From Flammulina velutipes (lineage: Eukaryota; Basidiomycota; Agaricomycetes; Agaricales; Physalacriaceae), in NCBI GenBank assembly GCA_011800155.1, contig CM022370.1, forward strand, positions 930,001 through 994,000: a stretch of 64,000 nt of DNA, in the 5' to 3' direction. Both the position numbers and the translations under genes were made by a program. The notes under the pieces are model-generated. The model did no database searches. It saw only the letters and a list, made by a program, of their open reading frames with translations, and was not told the DNA's origin. Positions 10,763 to 24,270 of this stretch are shown here, one piece after another (within the stretch, counting starts at the first letter, position 1; every line of letters starts with the position of its first letter).

Positions 10763-13708
10763 ATGAGTCTAAGAAAACGAACAAAGACTAAGGACGAATC
10801 GGACGTTGGCGAAGCCTCGGGCACGCAGACGCCAACGAAGGATGAATGGAAACAAAAGGCTGCATTCTTCGAGAAAGAGGCAAAAGGCCTTCAGAAGAAC
10901 TCGGTGAGTCGCGTCTATGGATGAAATAGCACTACTCACCATGAATACAGCATCGCTCCTTCTATGCTACACGACGTTTTCTATTCACCCTAGGCATACT
11001 ATGTGGCTCCATCTTTCTCACACCAATTTGCTTCCACTGAATGTTCCGCAGTCGGCGTCCTCCTCGGATTCACATTCATAGAACGAAGCGACATCGAGGA
11101 CATGCATGCCCAAGTTCTCCTGCTCATGGACCGCTATGACATCTCTATGCCAGTCCTTCCCGATCTTGATTTTACCCGTGTCGAAGCCGAGTTTATGCGA
11201 TTGCGAAGCAACATACCCGAATTATGGAAGTTCAACAACGACGGACGAGAGTTCCAGGTCGGGCAGGATATGGCGGACCGGGGGCTGACTGCAGAGTTCC
11301 CCGTCGTGCTCGTTCCGGGCGTGATTTCGACTGTATGAGCTGCGCCAAGATTACGCGTCTGAGGCGACTGACCTTTGAATAGGGTCTTGAATCGTGGTCG
11401 ACCACTCCGGATTATAGGCCTTTCTTTCGACAGAAGCTTTGGGGCGGGATGACTATGCTTTCACAGGTCACGTTCAATCGGGAGAAGTGGATTACTGCCA
11501 TGATGCTGGATCCCATAACCGGAATTGACCCTCCGGGCGCCAAGATACGCGCTGCGGAAGGTATCGAGGCGGCCAGCAGCTTCATTCAAGGATATTGGAT
11601 ATGGTACGTCCTCAAGTGTCCATCCTTCACGTCCTGACTCTACCCAGGTCGAAGATTGTGGAGAATCTTGCCGTAGTCAATTATGATACCAATAACTTGT
11701 TCCTTGCGCCATACGACTGGAGGTTATCGTTCTATAACCTGGAAGAGCGGGATGGGTATTTCTCGAAGCTTAAGTCGACCATCGAGGGATTCAAGTGAGA
11801 CGCCATCACTTTTTTGAATATGATGCTTACCTCTAGGCGCGTAGAAAAAGGCAGAAAAAGAAAACTGTCATAGCAGCTCATTCCATGGGCGCATCGGTAA
11901 GAGGCGTCGGCAAGTCTGACCTTTCATTCTGACGAGCTTTTAGGTTATCTTGGTGAGTAACGCCGCAAATACTTTACATATTCTCTCACATTGCTATAGT
12001 ATTTGTGAGCTGCTTTTACGACTAACGTCTCAAACATTTTTGATTAATCTCGACGGCAGCTTCAAGTGGGTAGAAGCCCCCGGATACGGAGGTGGAGGCC
12101 CTACATGGGTTGAGGTATTCCTAGCCAATAAACGATGTGGGTATTTCTGATGTATCCCATCCCAAGGACCACATCGAATCATACATATCTATCGGCGGGA
12201 CACACCTTGTGAGTTTATTGCGTCGTCACGAGCTTAAAACTGTAGCACTGACGCTTTAACAGGGAGTCGTACGTGTTTGTCTCGTGGTGTGTATATCCTC
12301 GGTCGCTGAAGAATAACAGGCCAAAGCTTTGGCGGCATTCATGTCCGGAGAGATGAAGGATACGGTCCAGGTGAACCCAGCAGGGGCTTACGGTTAGTCT
12401 TTTGCGCGGATCATACTGTTTCAAAGTTGTTAACTCTTCCCATCATAGTCCTGGAACGATTCTTTTCACGCGCAGAGAGACGAAAGTTATTCCTCAGCTG
12501 GGCGGGGAGTGCGAGCATGTGGATCAAGGTATGTGATACGCGAACACCTCGTCGCTCAGACATAACTTGGGTTGCTGTAGGGAGGCGATGCTGTCTGGGG
12601 CAATGGAACGTGGGCGCCGGACGACCTTGGAGGTTCAGCGCATACCCATGGAGAGATGATATCGTTCCGAGAGGCTCAGGCTATTGATGCTCTGAGTGTT
12701 GGCGATGTTCTCAAGAACATGACTTCCGAGGAAGCTGGAACGTGGATTTTACAGCATACACCGTCAACCTTCCAGGTGAACGTGGCCTTTGAGTTTAGGC
12801 TTGAATGCAGACTAACATTTGGGTTTAGAAAATGATGGCGACTAATTATTCATTCGGAATCGAGCGAGACGAGGCGGCGCTGAAGAGGAATAACGCTGAT
12901 CCTACCAAGTGGTCGAACCCTTTGGAAGTGCAGTATGTTGTTTGCGTTGCTCTCTCCGATGACTACTGAAGTGAAATTCAAGGCTGCCACATGCACCATC
13001 AATGAAGATGTATTGTGTCTATGGACATGGCAAAGAAACAGAGGTACGTAGCTTGAGACTTTCTGAGATTGAAACTAAGACTTGATACACTTGACAGCGG
13101 TCTTACTGGTACGCCCGAGGCGAATATGAATACGACGAAAACCCAGCGGATGGCGCCCATGCAGTGTGTAGTGATCCTGACGCTACGGGCTGCGTCAGCT
13201 TGCGTAGTCCGCTCGACATGCCTTTGATGAGAAAGAGTTGGATTGATTCGGAGTACAATAATTTAAACGAAAGTATAAATCCCAAGGTCCGTCTCTACCC
13301 GAGTCAAAGGGGAAGGAATTGACACTTTTGTTCCAGGTACAGAACGGAGTGAAGATGGGAGAAGGAGACGGGACGGTGAGTCTGCTGAGCCTGGGTGCGA
13401 TGTGCGTAGAAGGGTGGAAAAAACCGCGGTGGAATCCAGCTGGGATCAAAGTCACCACTGTGGAGGTGAGCAAAGTACCCGTTTCTTTGTGTGTCGCATG
13501 CTGACTTTCGGCGCGGTAGCTTCCCCATCGACCTGTACCTTCGATTCCGCGTGGAGGGGCAAACACGAGCGACCATGTCGATATCCTCGGCTCGACGGGG
13601 GTGAACGAGATTATCCTGAAAGCTGCAACGGGGGCGGGCCACGAGATTGAGGAGAACTTTGTCTCTAATATCCGGGAGTATTCAAAGAAGATCCAGTGGG
13701 ATCTATGA
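10763..13708 (+). CDS. LRO1: Phospholipid:diacylglycerol acyltransferase (PDAT, Lro1-like)
   Basis: Nineteen exons give 676 aa (yeast Lro1: 661). PDAT moves an acyl chain from phospholipid to diacylglycerol, making triacylglycerol at the ER. Exons: 10763-10903, 10951-11002, 11052-11332, 11383-11603, 11648-11794, 11845-11896, 11944-11952, 12000-12004, 12060-12114, 12167-12208, 12263-12268, 12320-12392, 12449-12528, 12581-12775, 12829-12932, 12983-13043, 13098-13286, 13337-13465, 13520-13708. A basic N-terminus precedes one membrane helix (about 55-75). LCAT-family motifs follow: VVLVPGVISTGLESW, LWGG, the nucleophile elbow AHSMG (Ser294), GDGTVS (Asp582) and a C-terminal His near DHVDILGS. Exons 7, 8 and 11 are only 9, 5 and 6 nt, but together they restore the block VILYFFKWVE and GTHLGVAKAL, which is strong evidence for them. 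Confidence 0.92.
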
Positions 13709-13936
13709 TTTAGAGAGTTAGTGTAATGACCGAGATGATAAACGTACTAAATTGCCATACCTTACCTACGCCTTGAATATATTGTGCAATGTTTTGTAGA
13801 TGTGGGAAACGTTGGAGAGGTATGCATTTATTACAATTGTTATGCTCTGCATCTCTTCAGGTGACTTTGGCGTAATGATATCTGCAGGTATCTTTGAGCG
13901 AACCAGTTTCACTTTTCGGGATGAGCTGTGGACTTG

Positions 13937-14756
13937 TCAGAAATGTGTCAAATGATTCGGAGGAGTGACGAACTCTGGATTTTGTTGTCTTGCCCAATTC
14001 TGGAGCTTGATGTACGTGTTAACTACGCCGCGGCCGGTACCAGCGAGTGAATCCAACTCTTGGTGTGTAAGCGCGCCGTCTTGAAGGTGAAGCAGGGGTG
14101 ATTTTGTGTTGTTTATCCATGGAAAATAGAGGTTCATGTGGGCCAGAAAGTCGAGGGGGTTGAAGCCGGTGTCGGAAAGAATAATATGATGAAGGTGCTG
14201 GGAATGGTAAGTTTAGCATACGGAGGTAAGCTGAGTACTGACTACTTGACAGAGCAAGCCTAAGATAGAGATGTACGCCTGACGCTGCATTGAGCTATCT
14301 CCGAGAAGAGAATCAAGGTGCTCGCGTTCCTTGGGGAGAAGCGTGTCCGCGTGTGCCCTTGTTTTTGTGTAGTATTGGTCATGAATTATAGCATCGGCGA
14401 CTGACTTGAGAAGGGCGAGGCGCCAGTGTTCAATGCTGGAGAGGAGCTGGAGGAGCTGAGGGACGGAATCATGTGTGAGGAGGAGGGAGGGCATGATTGC
14501 ACCCTTGACGGCGTAGATGTAGGCTTTGAGAGACGGGAGGGTTTCTTGGGCGGGCTGTCCAATAATGCGTTGAGAGATGAATGCTAGAAAGTGGTTACTT
14601 GATAATACGGGAAAGGCTGAGGAAGAACTGACTATGTATGACCTTGCGTTGGTCTTGGATTTCCTGTGACGAAGCCGTTTTAAAGTCGACATCGAACTCA
14701 GCTTCCAGCATTTGGAGGACTTGTGACGGTGACATGGTGGAAGTTTTGTCTGACAT
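13937..14756 (-). CDS. Unknown helical protein
   Basis: Three exons (14756-14633, 14583-14246, 14197-13937) give 240 aa. I do not recognise the family. Most of it looks alpha-helical (QLLQLLSSIEHWRLALLKS, HLDSLLGDSSMQRQAYISIL), with no signal peptide or membrane span. Splice sites are canonical, introns are 49 and 48 bp, and phases agree, so I consider the gene real. An in-frame upstream ATG at 14825 would add 23 residues; 14756 was preferred for its context. It is convergent with PDAT, 228 bp apart. Confidence 0.65.
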
Positions 14757-15360
14757 GTTCAACAATGAATGGGCGTTTGAGTGAAGATGTGTCGGGCCGG
14801 TCCCAACACGATCGGTCACGCTCACATGCTAATTCTGTCACAATGACACCCTAGAAGAGCGAGCATCGAAGAAAACAGCGATGTCGATGTCTGCCCAAAC
14901 TAGCGTCCGGCTCCAGATAATTCCCGTAGCTATGGGACTTATAATTGCCGTACTCTACGAAAGTACGCGGGAGGTTGAGCAATAAATGTACGTGCCACAA
15001 GATTGAACTTGAGGAGGGCGATTAACTTTTGCGTTAGCCTTTCTCGCGTGTCTTTTTCGCGCTTGGAGATCCTCGGAAGTGACCTCTCTGAATGCCCGAT
15101 CCGTCCGAGTAGAGTCAAGGTTTTCCCGGAAGAAGCATTCTTTTGTGCTTTTATGGAAGTTTGTAGTTCGCCACTGCGGCCGACGCTGACACTGAGACAT
15201 CCCAAACCCCGTTTAGGTAACGCAAGGACTCGCGGCTTGTCCTCCTACTTCGACGACTAGGCTGGAAGCTGTCCGTATGTAAGTTCTTAGCTTCGTCGCT
15301 TCTCCCGTCCTAAACTGACATATAATGTCCAACAAGATTAAGCATCCCATCGTTCAAATA
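14757..15360. other. Divergent intergenic region before halogenase 2
   Basis: Holds the presumed promoters of the unknown gene (-) and halogenase 2 (+). Overlapping ORFs on both strands at 14939-15260 (up to 88 codons) show no motif and look like chance. No clear TATA box is seen for halogenase 2. Confidence 0.45.
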
Positions 15361-17505
<2,145 letters not shown>

Positions 17506-17977
17506 GTCGCCACTTTTTTTCTTTGTTCGCTGTGGTCTGTTGGATTAATTGTTTTCGGCTTTCGATTGTATTATCACCCCCGCCCGTCCATCGTCATATT
17601 CACGTTGTAGCGTTGTCCTGTTTTCTTCTGTCTGTTGAACCGTTTTCAGCTTTGTTCGCTATCCTGTTCGCATTACTGTACCTCGTCTTGTTTATCCCGT
17701 TGTCGTTGTAAATTTACCCGGTGTATGATTATTCACATTCAACTATACTTGTACGACCTAGAAAATGCGCGGCGCACGAAGCATCTTCAAGCAAGATACT
17801 CTGGAATGAGGGATAAGGTATGAATGTGTAAAATGAGAATAAGTAGCAATGCATAAGGACGCGCAAGGTATAAACATAAAAGGTACAGTCGTGATAGAAA
17901 GTGGCCGAAAGGAATAGTATAAGATACATGCTGGTCGTTACGCCACAAAAAGGCATTCAAAAGTAAATATGGATCAA
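17506..17977. other. Convergent 3' intergenic region
   Basis: Lies between the stops of halogenase 2 (+) and the BRCT gene (-). T-rich on the halogenase side, as expected for a 3' UTR. No gene seen. Confidence 0.5.
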
Positions 17978-20900
17978 TCACGGCTTGTTACCGCTCTGCC
18001 TCCTGGTGTATGCCCTCATTAAAGGAGGGAGAGAGGCGTCAGGATCATCCATCGCTACGAAGATAGTCAGTAATAATACATAGCGGCGTCGAAATGAGAT
18101 ATTCACATATATCCGATTCGTCAAAAGACATATCCATAGGTCCCGATTTGGGAAGAGGGATGCGCGACTTCCTTGGACGCTATTGAAGTAGTTAGTATGA
18201 GCATATTCCCCAGCCATAGACACAAACCTTCTTGGTGGTATCGACTCCAGAGCGGAACATGTCCGAAATATCGTTCAAATGATCCGTTTCATCCACGCGC
18301 TGCTTCATCTCCGCGCACTTGACGATCCAGGAAATCCTCACCACAAGAGGTTGTTTCTCAAGTTTCCTGCAGAGTCGCATGTTAGGCTAGTCCCAGGGAA
18401 ATAGTACAATAAGGGTGACTCACTTCCATGTAGCGTGAGTGCGGAATGTCCCGTCTTTGAAGACGAGATGTGTGCATGTCGGTCCAAACTTGGCCAGAAC
18501 CTGCTATCTGTAAGAATCTGATTTCTCAACCGCAGAATGGAGACATACCTTTGCGCCCAGACCTGTCAACATCTCCGCAAACGGTGCACTGCAGTCATCC
18601 CCAGTCTCGCCATCCTTGATATCCAGATACGCCTTGACCCCAGCTAACACAGTCAATCCAGTCGGTTTCGACGTCTTCTTCGCTCCTCCTCGATAGTTCC
18701 CGTCTTCAACAGCATCCTCCATGTCCTCGTCCTCATCGTCACCTTCGTCGTCATCCCCATTCATCCCCGCACTCCCATAGGAAGCCATAGCACTCTGCGG
18801 TCGCTGCGACCCTCCAGCAGCGGACGTAGATGGGAAGGTGGAACTCGCACTCCTCAATCCACCCCGCCGAGGAGGCGTAGCGGGAGGACCCATCGTCTGA
18901 TGGTCCCGTATGTGACCCAGCGCTGTAGACGCACGTCGATAATCATGCTGCGAGGCATCCTCCTCATCAGTCTTATCCGCCGGCGCCTCTTCCTGTCGTT
19001 GCCACTTCTGCAAGGATCCCCTCAGAATTCCTTTGAGCTCCATATCATCAGTCTTCGCGGCCAGCTCTTCGAGGGTCTGACGTGTAGCGCCTGTGTCGTC
19101 GTCGTCTTCTACCTCAAGACGATCGCCGCCCTTCACGGGACTTCCTGCCACAGTCGGTAAAGGTGTCTTCTGACTGGCCTTGGGCGCAGAGCCCTTGTTA
19201 GGGAAAACCTTGCCACCTCTGCCAGACATGATGGCGGGCTTCTTCTGGAAGAAGTCCCCAAGGGAAGACTGTCCCGCCTTGGTGGTTGTGACCTTTGAGG
19301 ATAAAGCTGTCGAGTTCGAGTTTGAGGGAGTCGTACTAGGCGCAGCTTGGCCTAAAGCGCCAACGTCGAACGTCTTAGATCGATGTAAGGACATCCGGCT
19401 TGAAGAGCCATTCGTATGTGCAGGAGTCTCCGCTGTTTCTAAAAACTCGCTCAGCTGAGAAAATATACCGCCTGCAGGGAATTCGAATTTGGAGGCTAAT
19501 TGGACGATCGTTGAGCACTTCGTTAGCGGAGATACAAAGAAAAACTCACCCGTCGCTGAAGGCCTGGGGAGCTTTGAAGGAGAACCATATGTCTTCGTTG
19601 GGGATCGGGGTCCTGGAGTTTTAGCTAAACTAGCTAGGGTTGGCCTGGCGAAAGACGGTAATTTGGCAGGTGTCTTTGGAAAAGCCTGCGGAGCAACTTG
19701 GGACGTTGAAGCCTCAGGTGGTGGAGGCGTAGTTGGCCGTTTCGTTTTGGCGGCCTTGCTGAGGGGCACTTTAGCCTTCGTGGTAGCTTGCTTCCTTGCC
19801 TGGGCAATGCGGGGGGCTAGATGCCAACATCAATATCACATAAACAATACTGGTAATTCATATTCACCTTGCCCAGCTTGTTCAGCCGCCTGCTCCTTCT
19901 TCTTCAAGGTGTTTCGAGTGACACGCGGGATATTTGAGGCGGTTGGCCGCTTCTTGCTGTTCGCGCCACCTTTCAGTGTCTTCTTCGAGTCGGATGGTGT
20001 TATGCCTGTAGGTGGCGATGGTTGAACGGCAGTATCTTGTTCAGGCTGGAGGGGTGGTTGGCCATTCGAAACAGGTTGTTCGTCGAGAGGTTGCTGCCCA
20101 CTATCTTGTGTAGGCTGTTGGACGTCGACCGCAACGTGCGGTTTGGTAGGTACTTGTGTATCATCCATTATTGTGTCCATCTCCGTTTCTGGTGGAGTAT
20201 TGTCGAGCGCAGGCTGTTTGTCGTCTTTATCGACAGGATTCGAGGCGGGTTCCTCACTCGGAAGTTGAGTTACAATGTCCATAGGTACATCGACTTTGTC
20301 CTCTAAGGCTTGCGGGAGTTCAACCGTGTCGCTCGTGGAGGAAACATTTTTCTCCACGGGAAGTTCAGGTACATGAGGATCAGGCTCTTCGTGCGGAATC
20401 TGCTGCCCTGTAATCTGCTCCGGAGGGACATCGTCCACAGCAAGCTGAGGAGAAGATGATGGTGGAGGCTCGTCGACGAAAGGGTCCCCAGCGACATTAC
20501 AGTCCACTAGCTCAGTCGCAACCTCGTCTGAAACTACAGTAGGATTCGACGTCGAGGATTTCGGTTCTGCTGTGTGTAGCGGATGTGGCGACAGTGCGTT
20601 GGATTCTGGCATTGCTTCGGGTTCGGAGAAGAGTGGAGTCTCAGTAAAATCGGGGGCTACAGGACTAGGGGGCCTGGGAGGAAGGCGAGTTTTGGCTGAT
20701 AGTCGACCTTTGGGCTTCATCCTGCTCTTGAGGGAAGGTCTGCTTGAAAGAGGTGATTTCGTAGACGGTGCAGGTGCAACCTGAATGATCGCCGACACCT
20801 TCTCTTCCTCTTTGGCTTTACCCTTGCTCTTGCTCTTGCTCTTGACGGAGCTTGCCATCATGACCTCAAACGCGTTCTTTTTGGGCTGGGAAGTATCCTT

Positions 20901-21787
20901 CGGTTGTTGAGACTTTTTTGGCTTGGGAGGTGCAGCTGTTCGGGGCGCAGGCGGCCTTCGCGTTCGAGTGGGAGGTGAATTAGTGGTCTTGGCGAGAGCT
21001 GTGGTTTTGGGGGAGGATGGGAGTGTCTGGGGGGGAAGAACATCGACATCCATAGCATAATCCTAAATTGATGTCAGAGAAAGTCTGAATTGCAAGGAAG
21101 CGAGCTTACGCTGTCTGGTGCTTCAGTGAGCGGAGATAACTCGTCGCCATCTAATCCAGATGGAAGAGGGGGGATTCGCAACGGTGCGAGGGTATTGTGT
21201 GGCGTAGAGAATGTGGGTTCTTGGGTATTTAAGGGTGTGAATATGAGGTCTGGGGATCGACGAGACGGAGAACGTGACCCTTGGCGCTTGTTGGGGGAGC
21301 TGGGGGGATTACGCAGATCAATCATGGGGAAAGCGGGAACAGACATGGATCGACGGTATTTGTCTGGCGTCGCTGTCCCTTTGCGCGGCGACAGCGTTGT
21401 GTTGTCCAGCGTCGACAGCGGCATCGCCTGATCACGATTGACATCCTCCGGGTCGTCGACGGTCTTTAGTCGTTTGGAAGCAGGAAAGTCGGGCTGGTTG
21501 GATAAATAATCGTTTCCTTGCGGTGCTGCTCGTTTCATCGTGGTCTTGGTCGTCGGAGAAAGCAAGAGCTCATCGTCGGAAACGTCGCTGTTGTCGAGCG
21601 GGCCGTCGTCGGCGAGCGACTTGGGAGGCTCTGATTGCATCCGAGTGCGTGCGTTCTTCAACGGTGAGCGATCTAGTGGTAGCTGGAATAGGTCATGTGT
21701 TAACGTAAGCTGTGACCTTGTTCGCTTCTCTGGAAAAGGCCCAGGCATCTCGAATTTCAGGCAGGGCGATGGACGTTGGGTCGACAA
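17978..21787 (-). CDS. Large disordered protein with C-terminal BRCT domain (microcephalin-like)
   Basis: Eight exons (21787-21110, 21062-19868, 19816-19550, 19495-18549, 18503-18424, 18366-18228, 18179-18107, 18054-17978) give 1151 aa. The first 990 residues are low-complexity: Ser/Pro/Lys-rich with many SP/TP sites, a KSKSKSKGK run and an acidic patch. A BRCT domain follows at about 994-1100, starting VLAGVKAYLDI and containing CTHLVFKDG and RISWIVKCAEM, most like the first BRCT of microcephalin. BRCT domains bind phosphopeptides in DNA-damage and chromosome proteins. The intron at 19496-19549 (GTGAGT, CTAAC, TTAG; 54 bp) has no stop in frame, so retention would add 18 residues. It shares a 115 bp divergent promoter with the NAD kinase gene. 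Confidence 0.82.
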
Positions 21788-21902
21788 CGAGCGAGTGAAG
21801 TTAAGTAGTCCAAAGGCGCGTGGTGCCAGGCAAAGGAAAACAAGTCACGTGGAGTCACACAATCATAATTGGATCGCCGAAAAAGGAAAACTCTCCATTT
21901 TA

Positions 21903-23394
21903 ATGTTTTCCACCTGGTGTCGTCGATCCCTTTGTGCGTCTCTACCTAAACAATGGCCTCACCAACGTGTGGCGCAACTGCGCAAGTTATCTACAACGTA
22001 ACATTCTATACTTTGCCGTGTTCAGATGCTGACACTACTGAAAGATAGAAATCACTTTCCACATCCTCCTCAGTCCATACTAATCGTCAACAAGCTCAGG
22101 ACCCCTGCCGTGATTCTGGCTATAGACGCCCTCCTTGAGTAAGGACACTACCCACCCTTTATAGCCTCACCTATACCTCGCCCTAGACACGTCCATACCA
22201 CATATCCTGGCGTCAGAGTGTTTCATGAAAACCGCCCAGATATCCCTCATGGGGCAGAGCTGTGGAATCCCTGTAAAATTCTCAACACTATTATACTACG
22301 TCCGCTATACTCATCATCTATCCGGCAGCAAAACAACAAATCGACCTTGTCGTAACCTTTGGCGGTGACGGAACAATACTCCATGCATCATCTTTGTTTA
22401 GCGCTGGAGCAGTGCCCCCGGTACTTAGTTTTTCTATGGGCACCTTGGGCTTCCTATTACCATTCCGTATGCCATTCAGTCTCGATTCTAGTCCCTCTCC
22501 GGTCTGACTGGAATACCTAGACATCGACGATTTTGCCAAAGCCCTGAAAAGCGTCTTCCAAAACAAAGCAACCATCCTAGACCGAATGCGCTTAGCCTGC
22601 TCTTTTTATGACGGCAATCTCGCAAGGAAGGAAACTAATGCTTCAGACGGGATTGGTCGGTGCCGAAATAGCACACGTTTTATGTTTGCTGACTATCGTA
22701 ATAGAGTGGCAAGTGATGAACGAAATTGCTCTACACCGTGGATCGAGCCCGCACCTCAACACTATTGATATATATGTTGACGGGCAGCATCTGACAGAAG
22801 CAGTGGTACGCGTCCCGCTCTGCGTCTAATTCTCTACTCTGAAATCCTGACTCAATTTAGTCTGATGGATTGATTGTTTCAACACCCACTGGCTCAACTG
22901 CTTACTCCCTCTCAGCTGGCGGACCGATAGTGCATCCCTCTCTAAGCGCCCTTGTATTAACGCCAATATGCCCTCGAAGTTTATCCTTCCGCCCTCTTGT
23001 ATTTCCTGCCTCGTCGTCAATAACTCTCCGGGTCCGTCCGTTCCACCTTTTTGTCGATCTCCCGTGCTAATCATACTATCCCGTTTAGATTGGAGACCGG
23101 AGTCGAGCGCCCGCTGGTATATCTATGGATGGACGTACCTCACATATTCTGCAACCAGGAGAATGTGTCAATGTACAAGCATCGCCATACCCAGTTCCTT
23201 GTATCAACCGCTCGTCAATCTCTGCAGATCAGAATGAAGATACAGATCAGAATGAGGATTCACAGCAGGATGATTCACGTCAGGAAGGCGCTGGACCAGG
23301 CAAAGAAGACGATTGGGTCCGGGATATCAACAACCTCCTACAATACAACGCAACCTTCCGTAGTAAGGCATTACTCAGGCATAGTCGTACATAA
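21903..23394 (+). CDS. POS5: NAD(H) kinase, probably mitochondrial (Pos5-like)
   Basis: Eight exons (21903-21997, 22049-22138, 22187-22272, 22329-22466, 22521-22655, 22705-22805, 22861-23031, 23089-23394) give 373 aa. It phosphorylates NAD(H) to NADP(H). Visible motifs are GGDGT (102-106), the NE pair in MNEIALHRG (187-188), and [16 protein letters not shown] (222 onwards), the substrate-binding loop. The first 30 residues are rich in Arg, Ser and hydrophobic residues with no acids ([18 protein letters not shown]), as in mitochondrial presequences; this and the short N-terminus favour the Pos5 type over cytosolic Utr1. The C-terminal 60 residues are Asp/Gln-rich and probably disordered. Paralogues were not compared, so localisation is inference. 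Confidence 0.88.
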
Positions 23395-23531
23395 TGCGAT
23401 TTGAGTTGGATTAAGCCACAGTCAATATGGATAAGGAAGGGTATGTAAAGTAGACAAGCCTAGCAAGGTATTTGTAAAGTAAAATTATGTATGGTAATGG
23501 CTTGACCGTTGTCCAATAATGCCACACGAAG

Positions 23532-24045
23532 TCATGTACCCAGCTTCTTGAACCATGACTTCTGACTCCCTCTTGAAGACGGCGTTGGTGAGGACGCCCT
23601 GGACATTGGTCTTGACGGCATAGGTGATGATGCCCTGGATGGTGACTTTGAGTCGTAGTAACTGTCCTTCTCCGGCACCTCCAAATAGTGTGGCGGCTGC
23701 GATTTGTCTTGGTGCAATGCTATATCTATCACTTCTCCCCTCATCATCCGGGACATTGTCGCCGCCCATGCACTCCGAGAAATTCTCACAGGCTGCCGTG
23801 TCCCATTCATGGACGCCTGGACTGTGAACATAATTCGCTCTCGGGGGACATTCGAGAGGTCCGCGTATTCCGACCGGGCCACGTCTACAGCAACCTAACG
23901 GTGGACCCACTTAAGTATATATGTTCCATGTGCAAATGAAATGACTCACTTCGTAGTCTGTTTCTGGCTTGACGTATACCAGAGCATTCTGAAAGCGATA
24001 TGTGACCACATTTTCAGAGGTAGATGATGATGTCGATGGCTCCAT
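23532..24045 (-). CDS. Small conserved-looking protein of unknown function
   Basis: Two exons (24045-23950, 23894-23532; 55 bp intron) give 152 aa. The N-terminal 100 residues look folded, with a strand/helix pattern (VVTYRFQNALVYVKPETDYE, then RIMFTVQASMNGTRQPVRIS). The last 45 residues are a Ser/Pro/Arg repeat-like tail (SRASSPMPS, SRASSPTPS). No signal peptide or membrane span. I recall similar short agaricomycete proteins but no assigned function. Confidence 0.65.
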
Positions 24046-24270
24046 TGTAGGTAGTTGAAAGGTGGGTTGAATGCTGGATCTTCAACAACCTCCAACTTTA
24101 TAATGATGAGTGCCTCAATACATAGCATGGACACAGCCCACAGCCCAGATGGCGCTTAAATTTTACATTTTTACAGCTTATTACAATACGATCGCAATGA
24201 GAAGGACAGCCACAATCAACACGAACGTGAAGTATCCCTATGTAGTATTGAGTTGAGCGGGATACTAAAA

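Noticed and set aside
14939..15260. ORFs on both strands between the unknown gene and halogenase 2
   Set aside because: They mirror each other on opposite strands, lack motifs, and lie in the expected promoter region.
21090..22001. Long plus-strand ORFs opposite the BRCT gene
   Set aside because: Shadows of the Ser/Asp-rich minus-strand coding sequence; frames match its codon bias, with no own start or domain.
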